Assembly (NCBI GenBank): GCA_040255445.1
Contig: JBDZUZ010000021.1
Coordinates: 1 to 32,065 of the forward strand
DNA from: JBDZUZ01 sp040255445
GTDB taxonomy: Bacteria > Planctomycetota > Phycisphaerae > Phycisphaerales > UBA1924
Direction: 5' to 3'
DNA length: 32,065 nt
In this document: in pieces, positions 7,378 to 14,244 of the stretch
Numbering within the stretch: position 1 is the stretch's first letter
Layout of the letters: each line of letters opens with the position of its first letter
Translations under genes and position numbers: made by a program
Notes under the pieces: model-generated
Database searches by the model: none
The model's input: the letters and a program-made list of their open reading frames with translations, nothing else
What the model was told of the DNA's origin: nothing

Positions 7378-7730
7378 TAGATGACCCCGCCCACCTCGAC
7401 CGCGTCTTCCACGCCCTCGCCCACCCGGCCCGCCGCGACCTGCTGCGGCGGCTGACAAAGGGCGAGAGCAACCTGAGCGCGCTGGCCGAGCCGCTGGAGA
7501 TGTCCTTCCCCGCCGCGTCCAAGCACGTGCGCGTGCTCGAAGAAGCGCGGCTGGTGACGCGGCGGGTGGTGGGGCGGGAGCATCTCTGCAGCATCGAGGG
7601 AGCCCCCCTCGCGCAGGTCCATCAATGGCTCGAGGAGTACCGCAGGCACTGGGAGGACGCCTTCGAGCGTCTCGATGGCTTGCTCGATGAACTCAAGTCG
7701 GCGCGGAACACGGACCGCGCTGACGAATGA
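7371..7730 (+). CDS. ArsR/SmtB-family winged-helix repressor paired with an SRPBCC protein
   Basis: The product is a 119-residue DNA-binding repressor. Longer upstream starts are open in frame, but the promoter at 7336-7363 and the operator over 7362-7377 argue for the ATG at 7371 (MVVDDPAHLDRVFHALAHPA). The winged helix runs from about residue 8 to 85: DRVFHALAHPARRDLLRRL, then LSALAEPLEMSFPAASKHVR as the helix-turn-helix, then a wing at RLVTRRVVGREHLCSIEG. There is no CxC metal-binding motif in the recognition-helix region, so it is not an obvious metal sensor. It belongs to the ArsR type that commonly sits next to AHSA1/SRPBCC genes and controls them. The C-terminal helix (VHQWLEEYRRHWEDAFERL) likely mediates dimerisation or inducer response. 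The inducer is unknown. The next gene begins 36 nt downstream and is probably co-transcribed. Confidence 0.9.
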   Translation: MVVDDPAHLDRVFHALAHPARRDLLRRLTKGESNLSALAEPLEMSFPAASKHVRVLEEARLVTRRVVGREHLCSIEGAPLAQVHQWLEEYRRHWEDAFERLDGLLDELKSARNTDRADE

Positions 7731-7766
7731 ACGCCGCGGTGCACACCGCACAGAGAGGAGTTGCGT

Positions 7767-8270
7767 GTGATACAGGATCGGAACCTGCAGGTGACCACAC
7801 CGAACGACACGGACATTCTGCTGACGCGCATGTTCGATGCGCCCCGTGAGCTCGTGTGGGACGCAATCATGAAGCCCGAATTGCTCAAGCGCTGGATGCA
7901 GGGCCCGCCGGGCTGGACGACGATCGCGTGCGAGAACGATGTGCGGGTCGGCGGCTCCTTCCGGTATGAGTGGAGCGGGCCCGGCGGCGAGTCGCTCGCG
8001 ATGACCGGCGAGTACATCGAAGTGCAGTCGCCGCGGCGAGTCGTCCGCACCGAGCGATTCCACATGGGCGAGGGTGTGCCCCCGATGGAGCAACACGGCA
8101 CGCTCGAACTCACCCCAGAGCCGGGCAACCCCAGGCGCACCAGGTTTACGCTGACGCTGCGCTTCCCAACGCGCGAAGCCCGCGATGGCATGCTTGCATC
8201 GGGCATGAGCGAGGGCGCCGAAGCGAGCTACGCGAAGCTCGATGAGCTGCTCGCCCGCTCCGCGGTGTGA
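7767..8270 (+). CDS. SRPBCC (AHSA1/START-like) domain protein
   Basis: The product is 167 residues, a single helix-grip fold with a hydrophobic ligand pocket. The GTG at 7767 is preferred over TTG at 7761 because GAGAGGAG (7753-7760) is then 6 nt away. Family features are FDAPRELVWDAIMKPELLKR at the N-terminus, WMQGPPGW, then VRVGGSFRYEWSGPGG and the strand GEYIEVQSPRRVVRTERF. The C-terminal helix ends in the pattern EGAEASYAKLDELLA, typical of AHSA1 proteins. These proteins bind small hydrophobic molecules or act as chaperone-like or enzyme-like modules, so this one may bind the compound to which the upstream repressor responds. That is inference. The gene is followed by a strong hairpin shared with the convergent gene. 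Confidence 0.9.
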   Translation: MIQDRNLQVTTPNDTDILLTRMFDAPRELVWDAIMKPELLKRWMQGPPGWTTIACENDVRVGGSFRYEWSGPGGESLAMTGEYIEVQSPRRVVRTERFHMGEGVPPMEQHGTLELTPEPGNPRRTRFTLTLRFPTREARDGMLASGMSEGAEASYAKLDELLARSAV

Positions 8271-8300
8271 GCGAATCAGTCGAGTCAACGGCATGAGCAG

Positions 8301-8331
8301 GGCGGCCGATCCGCGTGCCGGATCGGCCGCC
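8301..8331. terminator. Hairpin between convergent SRPBCC and DUF1772-like genes
   Basis: GGCGGCCGATCCG (8301-8313) pairs perfectly with CGGATCGGCCGCC (8319-8331) around a 5-nt loop. It ends 4 nt before the stop codon of the minus-strand gene. It has no T-tract on either side, so it may stop transcription in both directions only partly. Confidence 0.6.
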
Positions 8332-8335
8332 GTCG

Positions 8336-8818
8336 TCAGAGCGTCGCTGTCGCGCCCGTGAAGCATCCGCAACTCGCCGCGGCCGCGGCGGTGCGGATCG
8401 TGTTCCAGCGGGTCCAAGTCCGCAGGTAGTCGCGCCATACCCCGATCGCTTCAGGGCTCTCGGCCACCTGCGCCGCCAGGCGATTGTTCAGCGGCACGTT
8501 CCGGACCATCGTGACCGCGAGCGTGCCCAGGATGTAGAGCGCTGCGCCGACGGCGGCCAGCACCCTCGCCGCGGCGCTCGCATCGCCGGTGAGCGTGAGG
8601 ATCGCCGCCGCGGCCCCGACCGCACCCGCTCCGAAGAAAGTCCCCAGAAACGACGGGTTGATCACGACGACGTTGATCGACTGCATCGCGGCGATGCCCG
8701 CCGCGGGCGCGAGGCGACCGAGGGCACCCATGATGAAGCTGGAGAAGGCGAAGAACACGCCCGCGATGATCCCGGTCGATAGGACGGCGAGCAGCAGCAG
8801 GGCATCGAGCAATGTCAT
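8336..8818 (-). CDS. DUF1772 (anthrone oxygenase-like) integral membrane protein
   Basis: The product is 160 residues with about four hydrophobic segments: LLDALLLLAVLSTGIIAGVF, the region around AAMQSINVVVINPSFLGTFF, FGAGAVGAAAAILTLTG and VLAAVGAALYILGTLAVTMV. The pattern MQSINVVVINPSF...F and VTMVRNVPLNNRLA...W..YLRTWTRWNTIRTAAA is characteristic of the DUF1772 family, some members of which are annotated as anthrone oxygenase. The ATG at 8818 gives the full domain; no strong ribosome site is visible. It lies 29 nt downstream of the TerB/DUF697-like gene on the same strand and is probably co-transcribed with it. The biochemical role of bacterial members is unclear. Confidence 0.82.
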   Translation of the reverse strand: MTLLDALLLLAVLSTGIIAGVFFAFSSFIMGALGRLAPAAGIAAMQSINVVVINPSFLGTFFGAGAVGAAAAILTLTGDASAAARVLAAVGAALYILGTLAVTMVRNVPLNNRLAAQVAESPEAIGVWRDYLRTWTRWNTIRTAAAAASCGCFTGATATL

Positions 8819-8847
8819 CTGCGAGTGTGGTTTCCGTGCGAGGATCG

Positions 8848-9849
8848 TTACGCCGGCAGCCCGCCCCGCACCATCTGCAAGACCGATGCCGGCTTGATGC
8901 GCTGCGCCTCGCTCTCGATCTGTCCCTGACGGTCCATGAAGAGCGCCTTGCCCTGCGCAAGCTCGCGCTGGAACAGCGAGCGGAGGTCGACCGCGCTGAT
9001 CTTCCGGCCGCCGGCGTAGTAGGCCTTGGCGACCTGCCCGATCGCGTAGGTGCTGGCGAAGCTCATCATCGGCCCCGTCGCGGCCTTGGCGAGTTTGCCG
9101 GCGGTCTTGCCAAGTGTCTTGGAGACAAGCGAGCCCAGCGCCTTTCGCGCGAAGTTCTCGAGCATCTGCGAAGTAGCGCCCAGGCCGACGGTCGCGATGA
9201 ACTCGCGGATGTGACCGGCATCGAGCGAGTGGCCGTAGCGCTTGCCGATCGAGTAGACCATGCGGGTCTGCAGCGGCAGGATCGCCATGGTCGCGAGGTT
9301 CTGCGGGAGCAGCTCCAGTGCGCCGTTGAGGATCGAGTGCTTCATGATGAGGCTGTCGATGTCCTTCGCAACGGGGTCGACGGGCGCCATCGCGGGCGCG
9401 GGCGTCGCTGCCGCGGCCTGCGTCGCGGGCCCGAGCAGGGTCTGGGGATCGATAGTCTCGGTCACCGGGGCGACAGCGATGGACGCGGCCTCACGCTCGA
9501 ACTCGACCGCGGCCTGATGGTCTAGGCCGAGGATCTTCTCGAGGTTGTCGAGAAAAGCCTGCTCGGCCGGGGTCGTAGCGCCCTCGGCATCGGCGATGCA
9601 CACCGCCATCTCGAAGGCCATCCGGCGGGACTCTGCGGAGGCGAGCTTGGCGGCCTCTTGCGCGACATCGGTCTGCCGCAGAAGGACGCGTTGATGAAGC
9701 TGCGAGAGCGAGGGCATGTCCTCATCGCGAGCGAGCGATTCGAACAGCGAGCGGATCTGCTCACGCTCGTCCCCGTGCGTGCGGCCATCGGCCAGCGCGG
9801 CCAAAAGTGCGATCCCAACAACGCCCTCGGCTTCCTTCGGTGTCAGCAT
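8848..9849 (-). CDS. TerB-like / DUF697-like protein
   Basis: The product is 333 residues from the ATG at 9849 (MLTPKEAEGVVGIALLAALA). A start 14 residues further upstream is also open, and no ribosome site decides between them. The N-terminal 120 residues resemble a TerB-like helical domain: ALADGRTHGDEREQIRSLFE and later CIADAEGATTPAEQAFLDNL, both Asp/Glu-containing loops followed by helices. A Pro/Ala-rich linker (about residues 150-175) follows. The C-terminal half resembles DUF697 (YcjF-like): LIMKHSILNGALELLPQNLA, IGKRYGHSLDAGHIREFIAT, SFASTYAIGQVAKAYYAGGR. DUF697 proteins associate with membranes or small GTPases. The role here is unknown, and tellurite resistance should not be inferred from TerB similarity alone. 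The gene is divergent from the secreted phytase-esterase-like gene and upstream of the DUF1772-like gene. Confidence 0.78.
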   Translation of the reverse strand: MLTPKEAEGVVGIALLAALADGRTHGDEREQIRSLFESLARDEDMPSLSQLHQRVLLRQTDVAQEAAKLASAESRRMAFEMAVCIADAEGATTPAEQAFLDNLEKILGLDHQAAVEFEREAASIAVAPVTETIDPQTLLGPATQAAAATPAPAMAPVDPVAKDIDSLIMKHSILNGALELLPQNLATMAILPLQTRMVYSIGKRYGHSLDAGHIREFIATVGLGATSQMLENFARKALGSLVSKTLGKTAGKLAKAATGPMMSFASTYAIGQVAKAYYAGGRKISAVDLRSLFQRELAQGKALFMDRQGQIESEAQRIKPASVLQMVRGGLPA

Positions 9850-10070
9850 GGCGGCATGATACGGAGAAATCCGCCTTTGTTTGCACGCCACGGGGCCTTA
9901 AATGGAACGCCGCAACCGTCGGGCGGGTCGCAGGACTTGCGGAGAACGAACGCTGACCGGATGGTGGACCGCGGCGGCCGCGGCTAGTCTGATCTGGGTG
10001 CGGTGCCGCCCGCCGCCGCCCGCTCCGATCCGCCACCGCTGCCGAGACACCGCCCCAGGAGGAGACACCT

Positions 10071-11261
10071 ATGAAGATCCGTTCTGCGTTCTCGCTCGTA
10101 GCCGCGGCGGGCCTCGCCGCGGGCCTGCCCGGACCGGTGGCACACGCCCAGGACATCCCCGCGCTTCGGTACATCGGGCAGACGAGCGTTCCGGCCGGCG
10201 CGGTGTTCGGCGGCACCACCATCGGCGGGCTCTCGGGGGTCGATTACGATCCGGCGAGTGGCACGTACTACGCGATCTCCGATGACCGCTCCGCGCTCGA
10301 CCCCGCCCGTTTCTACAACCTGAATGTCGCATTCGATCAGAACAGCGTCGGCGGCGTCACCTTCAACAGCGTGACGACGATCCGGCGGCCCGATGGTTCG
10401 GCGTTTCCCGCCAACCGGGTCGACCCGGAGTCGATCCGCTTCGACCGCTCGACCGGGCGGCTGTTCTGGACCAGCGAGGGCGAGCGGGTCGATGGACCGA
10501 CGCCCGATCTGCAGAACCCGTTCGTGCGCGAAATGAACACCGATGGCTCCTTCGTGCGCGAGCTCTCGACGCCGGGATACTACAACCCGACGACGGGCGC
10601 AACGGGCATCTTCCCAAACCTTGCCTTCGAGTCGCTCACCCTCTCGGTCGATGGCGGCACGGTTTACACCGCAACCGAGAACGCGCTCCTGCAGGACGGC
10701 CCGCCGGCGACATACCTGGATGCCAGTCCGGCGCGGGTGCTGAGCTTCGACAAGGCCACCGGCGCGAGCAGCGCGGAGTTCGTCTACCCGGTCGATCCGA
10801 TCGCGGTGCAATCGGTCCCGCCCGGAGCACCGGCGACCAACGGTCTCGTCGAGTTGCTCGCGATCACCGACACTTCGTTCCTCGCGGTCGAGCGGTCCTT
10901 CTCGACCGGCGTGGGCCACTCGATCAGGATCTTCAAGACCTCGATCGTCGGCGCGACCGATGTCGCCGGCCTCGACGCTCTCCCCGGCTCCTACACCGCG
11001 ATGAGCAAGGAGCTGCTCTTCGATCTGGACACCCTGGGCATCACGCTCGACAACATCGAGGGGATTACGCTGGGCCCGGTGCTGCCCAACGGGAGCCGCT
11101 CGGTCGTGCTGGTGTCGGACAACAACTTCGGGGCCGCACAGTCAACGCAGCTCATCGCCTTCGAGGTCGTGCCCGCGCCGGCAACGCTCGCCATCCCGGG
11201 CATGGCCGGCCTGGTCACCGCGGGGCGCCGACGCCGACCTTCCGGCCGCCCTTCTCGGTAA
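10071..11261 (+). CDS. Secreted esterase-like phytase-family protein with C-terminal PEP-CTERM-like sorting tail
   Basis: The product is 396 residues. The ATG at 10071 has AGGAGGAG (10057-10064) 6 nt upstream. A Sec signal peptide (MKIRSAFSLVAAAGLAAG, cleavage near AHA/QD) starts it. The body matches the esterase-like domain of the phytase family (beta-propeller type): GGLSGVDYDPASGTYYAISD, then PESIRFDRSTGRLFWTSEGE, then FESLTLSVDGGTVYTATENA, and LLAITDTSFLAVERSFS. The C-terminus has VPAPATLAIPGMAGLVTAG followed by an Arg-rich cluster. That is the tripartite layout of PEP-CTERM-type sorting signals in the PAPAT variant common in Phycisphaerae: motif, hydrophobic helix, basic tail. The protein is therefore probably exported and handed to an exosortase-like enzyme. 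The substrate is unknown; the domain name does not prove phytase activity. Its stop abuts the stop of the convergent UdgX gene. Confidence 0.88.
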   Translation: MKIRSAFSLVAAAGLAAGLPGPVAHAQDIPALRYIGQTSVPAGAVFGGTTIGGLSGVDYDPASGTYYAISDDRSALDPARFYNLNVAFDQNSVGGVTFNSVTTIRRPDGSAFPANRVDPESIRFDRSTGRLFWTSEGERVDGPTPDLQNPFVREMNTDGSFVRELSTPGYYNPTTGATGIFPNLAFESLTLSVDGGTVYTATENALLQDGPPATYLDASPARVLSFDKATGASSAEFVYPVDPIAVQSVPPGAPATNGLVELLAITDTSFLAVERSFSTGVGHSIRIFKTSIVGATDVAGLDALPGSYTAMSKELLFDLDTLGITLDNIEGITLGPVLPNGSRSVVLVSDNNFGAAQSTQLIAFEVVPAPATLAIPGMAGLVTAGRRRRPSGRPSR

Positions 11262-12752
11262 CTACGACGAAGCGAGCAGATCCGCGACTACGCGAAGATC
11301 CGCAACAAGTTCATCGAACGCCGCGGCACGCGCAGCCTCATCGGGCGAGCGCAGCACCGCGCTGGGGTGGATCGTGGCGACCACTGCCGGCGCGATTGGT
11401 GTATCGCGCAGCACCCGTCCCCGCATCTTCGTGACGCGGAACCCCGCGCCCAGCAGCGATTGCCCCGCGGTCGCCCCCAGCAGCAGCACGATGTCGGGCT
11501 TGATCCGGCCGATCTCCTCCTCCAGCCACGGCCTGCAGGCACGCACCTCCGCCGCATCCGGCTTCGCGTGGATCCGCCGCTTGCCCCGCGGCGCGGGCGT
11601 CCACTTGAAGTGCTTCACGGCGTTGGTGACGTAGCAGACCGAACGATCAATGCCCGCCGCTTCGAGTGCTTCATCCAGCAGACGCCCGGCGGGGCCCACA
11701 AACGGCTCGCCCGCTTGGTCTTCCTGATCGCCGGGCTGCTCGCCGACGATGACGATCCGAGCATCGGCCGGGCCCTTGCCGAAGACCACCCGCGTGGCAT
11801 CCTTGTACAAGTCGCAACCGCGGCAGCCTTCCGCGGCTTCCGCGAGCTGCGGCAGGGCGATAGAGGCGTCCGTGTCCGCGGGAAGCCGCGGGACATACCC
11901 CGCCGCGCCGCCCGCCTCGGTCCCGATCGCGCGTTTCGCCATGGCCTGCGTCCTCCCCGGCGCATTTGCCAGCAGATCCTCGATGATCTGTGCCTCGGGG
12001 AGCGTCGCCCAGTACTTCTTGGGCATCTCGCGCGACATCGCCGCGGGGTTGATCCGCGCCGGGTTGAACACGCTCGCGTAATAGGTCTTCCAGAAGTCTT
12101 CCAGCGTGTCGGCGGTCGGGGCCTGATCGCGGGTTGCGGGCGGGCCGTAGCTGATCTCTGTTCCGTCCCACGTCGCCGATCCGAGCGGCGTGAGGATCGT
12201 CCACCGCATCACCGCGAAGCGCCGCGCGAAGAATGGGGCCACCAGACCGATGATCGGATGGTCGGGCCGGTGCCAGGCGACGTAGCGCTCGCTGGTATCA
12301 CGGCCATCTCCGCTCGCGCCCGCATCGCCCTCGACCCGCCGGAAGCGGACGAACGCCTTCATCTTGTGCGCATCGCGCTGCACGGCCTTCGTCATGGCAT
12401 TCGCGGCCGCCACATCGTCGTCGATCGCATCGCTCAGGAGCGCTGCTTCGCCGTGCGTCAGCCGCCACAGCAGCCGGTAGAGCAGCGGCCACTTCGCCGG
12501 ATCACGATGGCAAAGAACGTACTTCGCGAGATTGAGGAAGTCCCGCGGCACCCGAGGAAGTTGCAACTGCCGATCCGGCCCGCCGGCGGGCGGCAGCTCG
12601 CCCGCACGCGTCGCGTGGAGAACGCCCTGCGGATCCCGCGGGTCGAACCACTCAACCCGACCCGGCTCGATGCCGCGGCGGAGCAGCTCGCGGCTCTGCT
12701 CCCGCCACGCATCCAGTTCGAGCAATCCCGGCAGGACGATCGGCTGGTCCAT
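11262..12752 (-). CDS. DUF4130-UdgX fusion: uracil-DNA glycosylase superfamily protein
   Basis: The product is 496 residues with two domains. Residues about 5-270 match the TIGR03915/DUF4130 SAM-associated domain (FLNLAKYVLCHRDPAKWPLL, RFRRVEG, then ERYVAWHRPDHPIIGLVAPF, FARRFAVMRWTILTPLGSA). Residues about 290-496 are a family 4-like uracil-DNA glycosylase of the UdgX type. Motif GEQPGDQEDQAGEPFVGPAG, the HPSAVLR motif and four candidate [4Fe-4S] cysteines (C310, C313, C373, C406) are visible. The distinctive KRRIH loop carries His395. In characterised UdgX this histidine forms a covalent bond to the abasic sugar after uracil excision, so the enzyme stays cross-linked to DNA. Start ATG and the stop of the upstream radical SAM gene overlap as TGATG, so translation is coupled. 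The two genes form a putative DNA-repair operon. Family assignment is firm; the function of DUF4130 is not known. Confidence 0.95.
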   Translation of the reverse strand: MDQPIVLPGLLELDAWREQSRELLRRGIEPGRVEWFDPRDPQGVLHATRAGELPPAGGPDRQLQLPRVPRDFLNLAKYVLCHRDPAKWPLLYRLLWRLTHGEAALLSDAIDDDVAAANAMTKAVQRDAHKMKAFVRFRRVEGDAGASGDGRDTSERYVAWHRPDHPIIGLVAPFFARRFAVMRWTILTPLGSATWDGTEISYGPPATRDQAPTADTLEDFWKTYYASVFNPARINPAAMSREMPKKYWATLPEAQIIEDLLANAPGRTQAMAKRAIGTEAGGAAGYVPRLPADTDASIALPQLAEAAEGCRGCDLYKDATRVVFGKGPADARIVIVGEQPGDQEDQAGEPFVGPAGRLLDEALEAAGIDRSVCYVTNAVKHFKWTPAPRGKRRIHAKPDAAEVRACRPWLEEEIGRIKPDIVLLLGATAGQSLLGAGFRVTKMRGRVLRDTPIAPAVVATIHPSAVLRSPDEAARAAAFDELVADLRVVADLLASS

Positions 12753-14056
12753 CAGAGTTCGCCGGTCCGCGCCGAGGTCGCGGTGAAGAGCAGCCCCTGC
12801 GGCCCCGCCGCGGGCTCATCGGTCCGCAGCCGCGACCGCTTCGCGAGCAGTTGCGTCTTCAGCGTGGGCGAATCCAGGAGCGTCCAGTCCGGGTGATGGT
12901 CCGCGGCGACGATGAACGGCTTGGCCCGTGAGAGCGCGGTCTTGAGCTTCTTGAGATCCGCAAGCCGCAGGTTGCGGTGCCGCCGCGCTGCGAGGATGCG
13001 GCCCGCGTTGCGGACGCCGATCCCGGGCACACGCAGCAGCGCTTCGCGCCCCGCTTTGTTGATGTCGACCGGGAAGAAGTCACGGTGCCGCAGGGCCCAG
13101 GCGAGCTTGGGATCGATATCCAGTGGGAGATCGCCCGCGCGGGTCTGGTCTTCCGCCGCGGCCGTCGTGAGCTCATCGGCGCCGAAGCCATAGAAGCGGA
13201 TCAGCCAGTCCGCCTGATAGAGCCGGTGCTCGCGCACCAGCGGCGGAGTGATCGCCGGGATCGCGCGGTCCGGCGACGGGATCGGGCTGTACGCCGAGTA
13301 GTAGACGCGGCGGAGCCGCTGGCCCTTGTAGAGCGTCGATGCGGTGGTGAGGATCGCGGCATCGGTCGCATCGGTGGCGCCGACGATCATCTGTGTGCTC
13401 TGCCCCGCGGGGGCGAAGCGCGGCGCCGACAGCCGCTTCGTCCGCTCCGACTTCGACTCTGCAACACCATCGCGGATGACCGACATCGTCAGGTCCACGG
13501 TCTTGAGCGACTTCTCGGGCGCGAGCCGCCGCAGGTCTTCATCACGGGGCAGCTCGACATTCGCGCTCAGCCGATCGGCGTAGCGCCCGGCACGCTGGAT
13601 GAGATCGGTCGAAGCGCCCGGCACCGCCTTGAGATGGATGTACCCGAAGTACCGCTCGTCTTCGCGCAGCCGCCGGGCGACTTCCGCGAGCTGCTCCATC
13701 GTGTAGTCGGGGCTCTGAATGATGCCGCTGGAGAGGAACAGCCCCTCGATGTAGTTGCGGCGGTAGAACTCCATCGTGAGCCACACCACATCATCGACCG
13801 TGAACCGCGCCCGCGCCACATCGGAGGTGATCCGGTTGATGCAGAACTTGCAGTCGTAGATGCAGTAATTGGTCAGCAGGATCTTGAGCAGCGAGACGCA
13901 GCGGCCATCGGGCGTGTACGAGTGGCAGATACCGATGCCGTCGGTATCGCCCAGGCCCTGACCGCCGTTGCCGCGTTTCGCCCCCGAAGAAGCGCACGAG
14001 GCGTCGTACTTGGCGGCGTCGGCGAGGATGGCGAGCTTGGTGCGAAGGTCCGGCAT
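12752..14056 (-). CDS. Putative DNA modification/repair radical SAM protein (TIGR03916 type)
   Basis: The product is 434 residues from the ATG at 14056 (MPDLRTKLAILADAAKYDAS). Upstream in-frame starts add a Pro/His-rich stretch absent from the family, so they are not used. The radical SAM motif CIYDCKFC gives Cys65, Cys69 and Cys72, which would bind the [4Fe-4S] cluster that cleaves S-adenosylmethionine. It is preceded by CASSGAKRGNGGQG and followed by FLSSGIIQSPDYTMEQLAEV and GYIHLKAVPGAS, both typical of this family. Near the C-terminus, VDINKAGREALLRVPGIGVR is a helix-hairpin-helix that would bind DNA non-specifically. The gene always tends to travel with DUF4130/UdgX, as here, with a one-base TGATG overlap. 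The reaction it catalyses is not established. It probably acts on a DNA lesion or modified base that UdgX or DUF4130 also handles; that is inference. Confidence 0.94.
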   Translation of the reverse strand: MPDLRTKLAILADAAKYDASCASSGAKRGNGGQGLGDTDGIGICHSYTPDGRCVSLLKILLTNYCIYDCKFCINRITSDVARARFTVDDVVWLTMEFYRRNYIEGLFLSSGIIQSPDYTMEQLAEVARRLREDERYFGYIHLKAVPGASTDLIQRAGRYADRLSANVELPRDEDLRRLAPEKSLKTVDLTMSVIRDGVAESKSERTKRLSAPRFAPAGQSTQMIVGATDATDAAILTTASTLYKGQRLRRVYYSAYSPIPSPDRAIPAITPPLVREHRLYQADWLIRFYGFGADELTTAAAEDQTRAGDLPLDIDPKLAWALRHRDFFPVDINKAGREALLRVPGIGVRNAGRILAARRHRNLRLADLKKLKTALSRAKPFIVAADHHPDWTLLDSPTLKTQLLAKRSRLRTDEPAAGPQGLLFTATSARTGEL

Positions 14057-14123
14057 CGAGGGAACGCTCAGGCAAGCCGCGGCGTGGGCCGGGGCGGGTC
14101 GCGTGCGGAACCCCCAACTGTGC

Positions 14124-14152
14124 GGTGTATGGTAGGCGTTCGGATGCGGCAA
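14124..14152 (-). promoter_or_regulatory. Weak candidate promoter for the radical SAM-UdgX operon
   Basis: On the minus strand TTGCCG (14152-14147), a 17-nt spacer and TACACC (14129-14124). It would start transcription about 60 nt before the ATG. The match is partial. No LexA-like or other repair operator was seen. Confidence 0.28.
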
Positions 14153-14180
14153 GGCCGGCTCGTCGGCCGTTCAGCCGCGC

Positions 14181-14216
14181 AAAAAAGCATGGGGCCCGCC
14201 GTTGAGCGGGCCCCAT
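14181..14216 (-). terminator. Intrinsic terminator of the dockerin-tailed nested-repeat protein gene
   Basis: Read on the minus strand, ATGGGGCCCGC (14216-14206) and GCGGGCCCCAT (14199-14189) form an 11-bp stem with a 6-nt loop, followed by GC and six T (14186-14181). It lies 28 nt after the stop codon at 14245. Confidence 0.93.
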
Positions 14217-14244
14217 GAGCGATCACTTTGAAATCGGAGGCCGC

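Noticed and set aside
5788..7458. 556-codon open frame on the minus strand opposite the P450
   Set aside because: The P450 heme and ExxR motifs fix the coding strand. The antisense product is Arg/Gly/Glu-rich and crosses the ArsR promoter.
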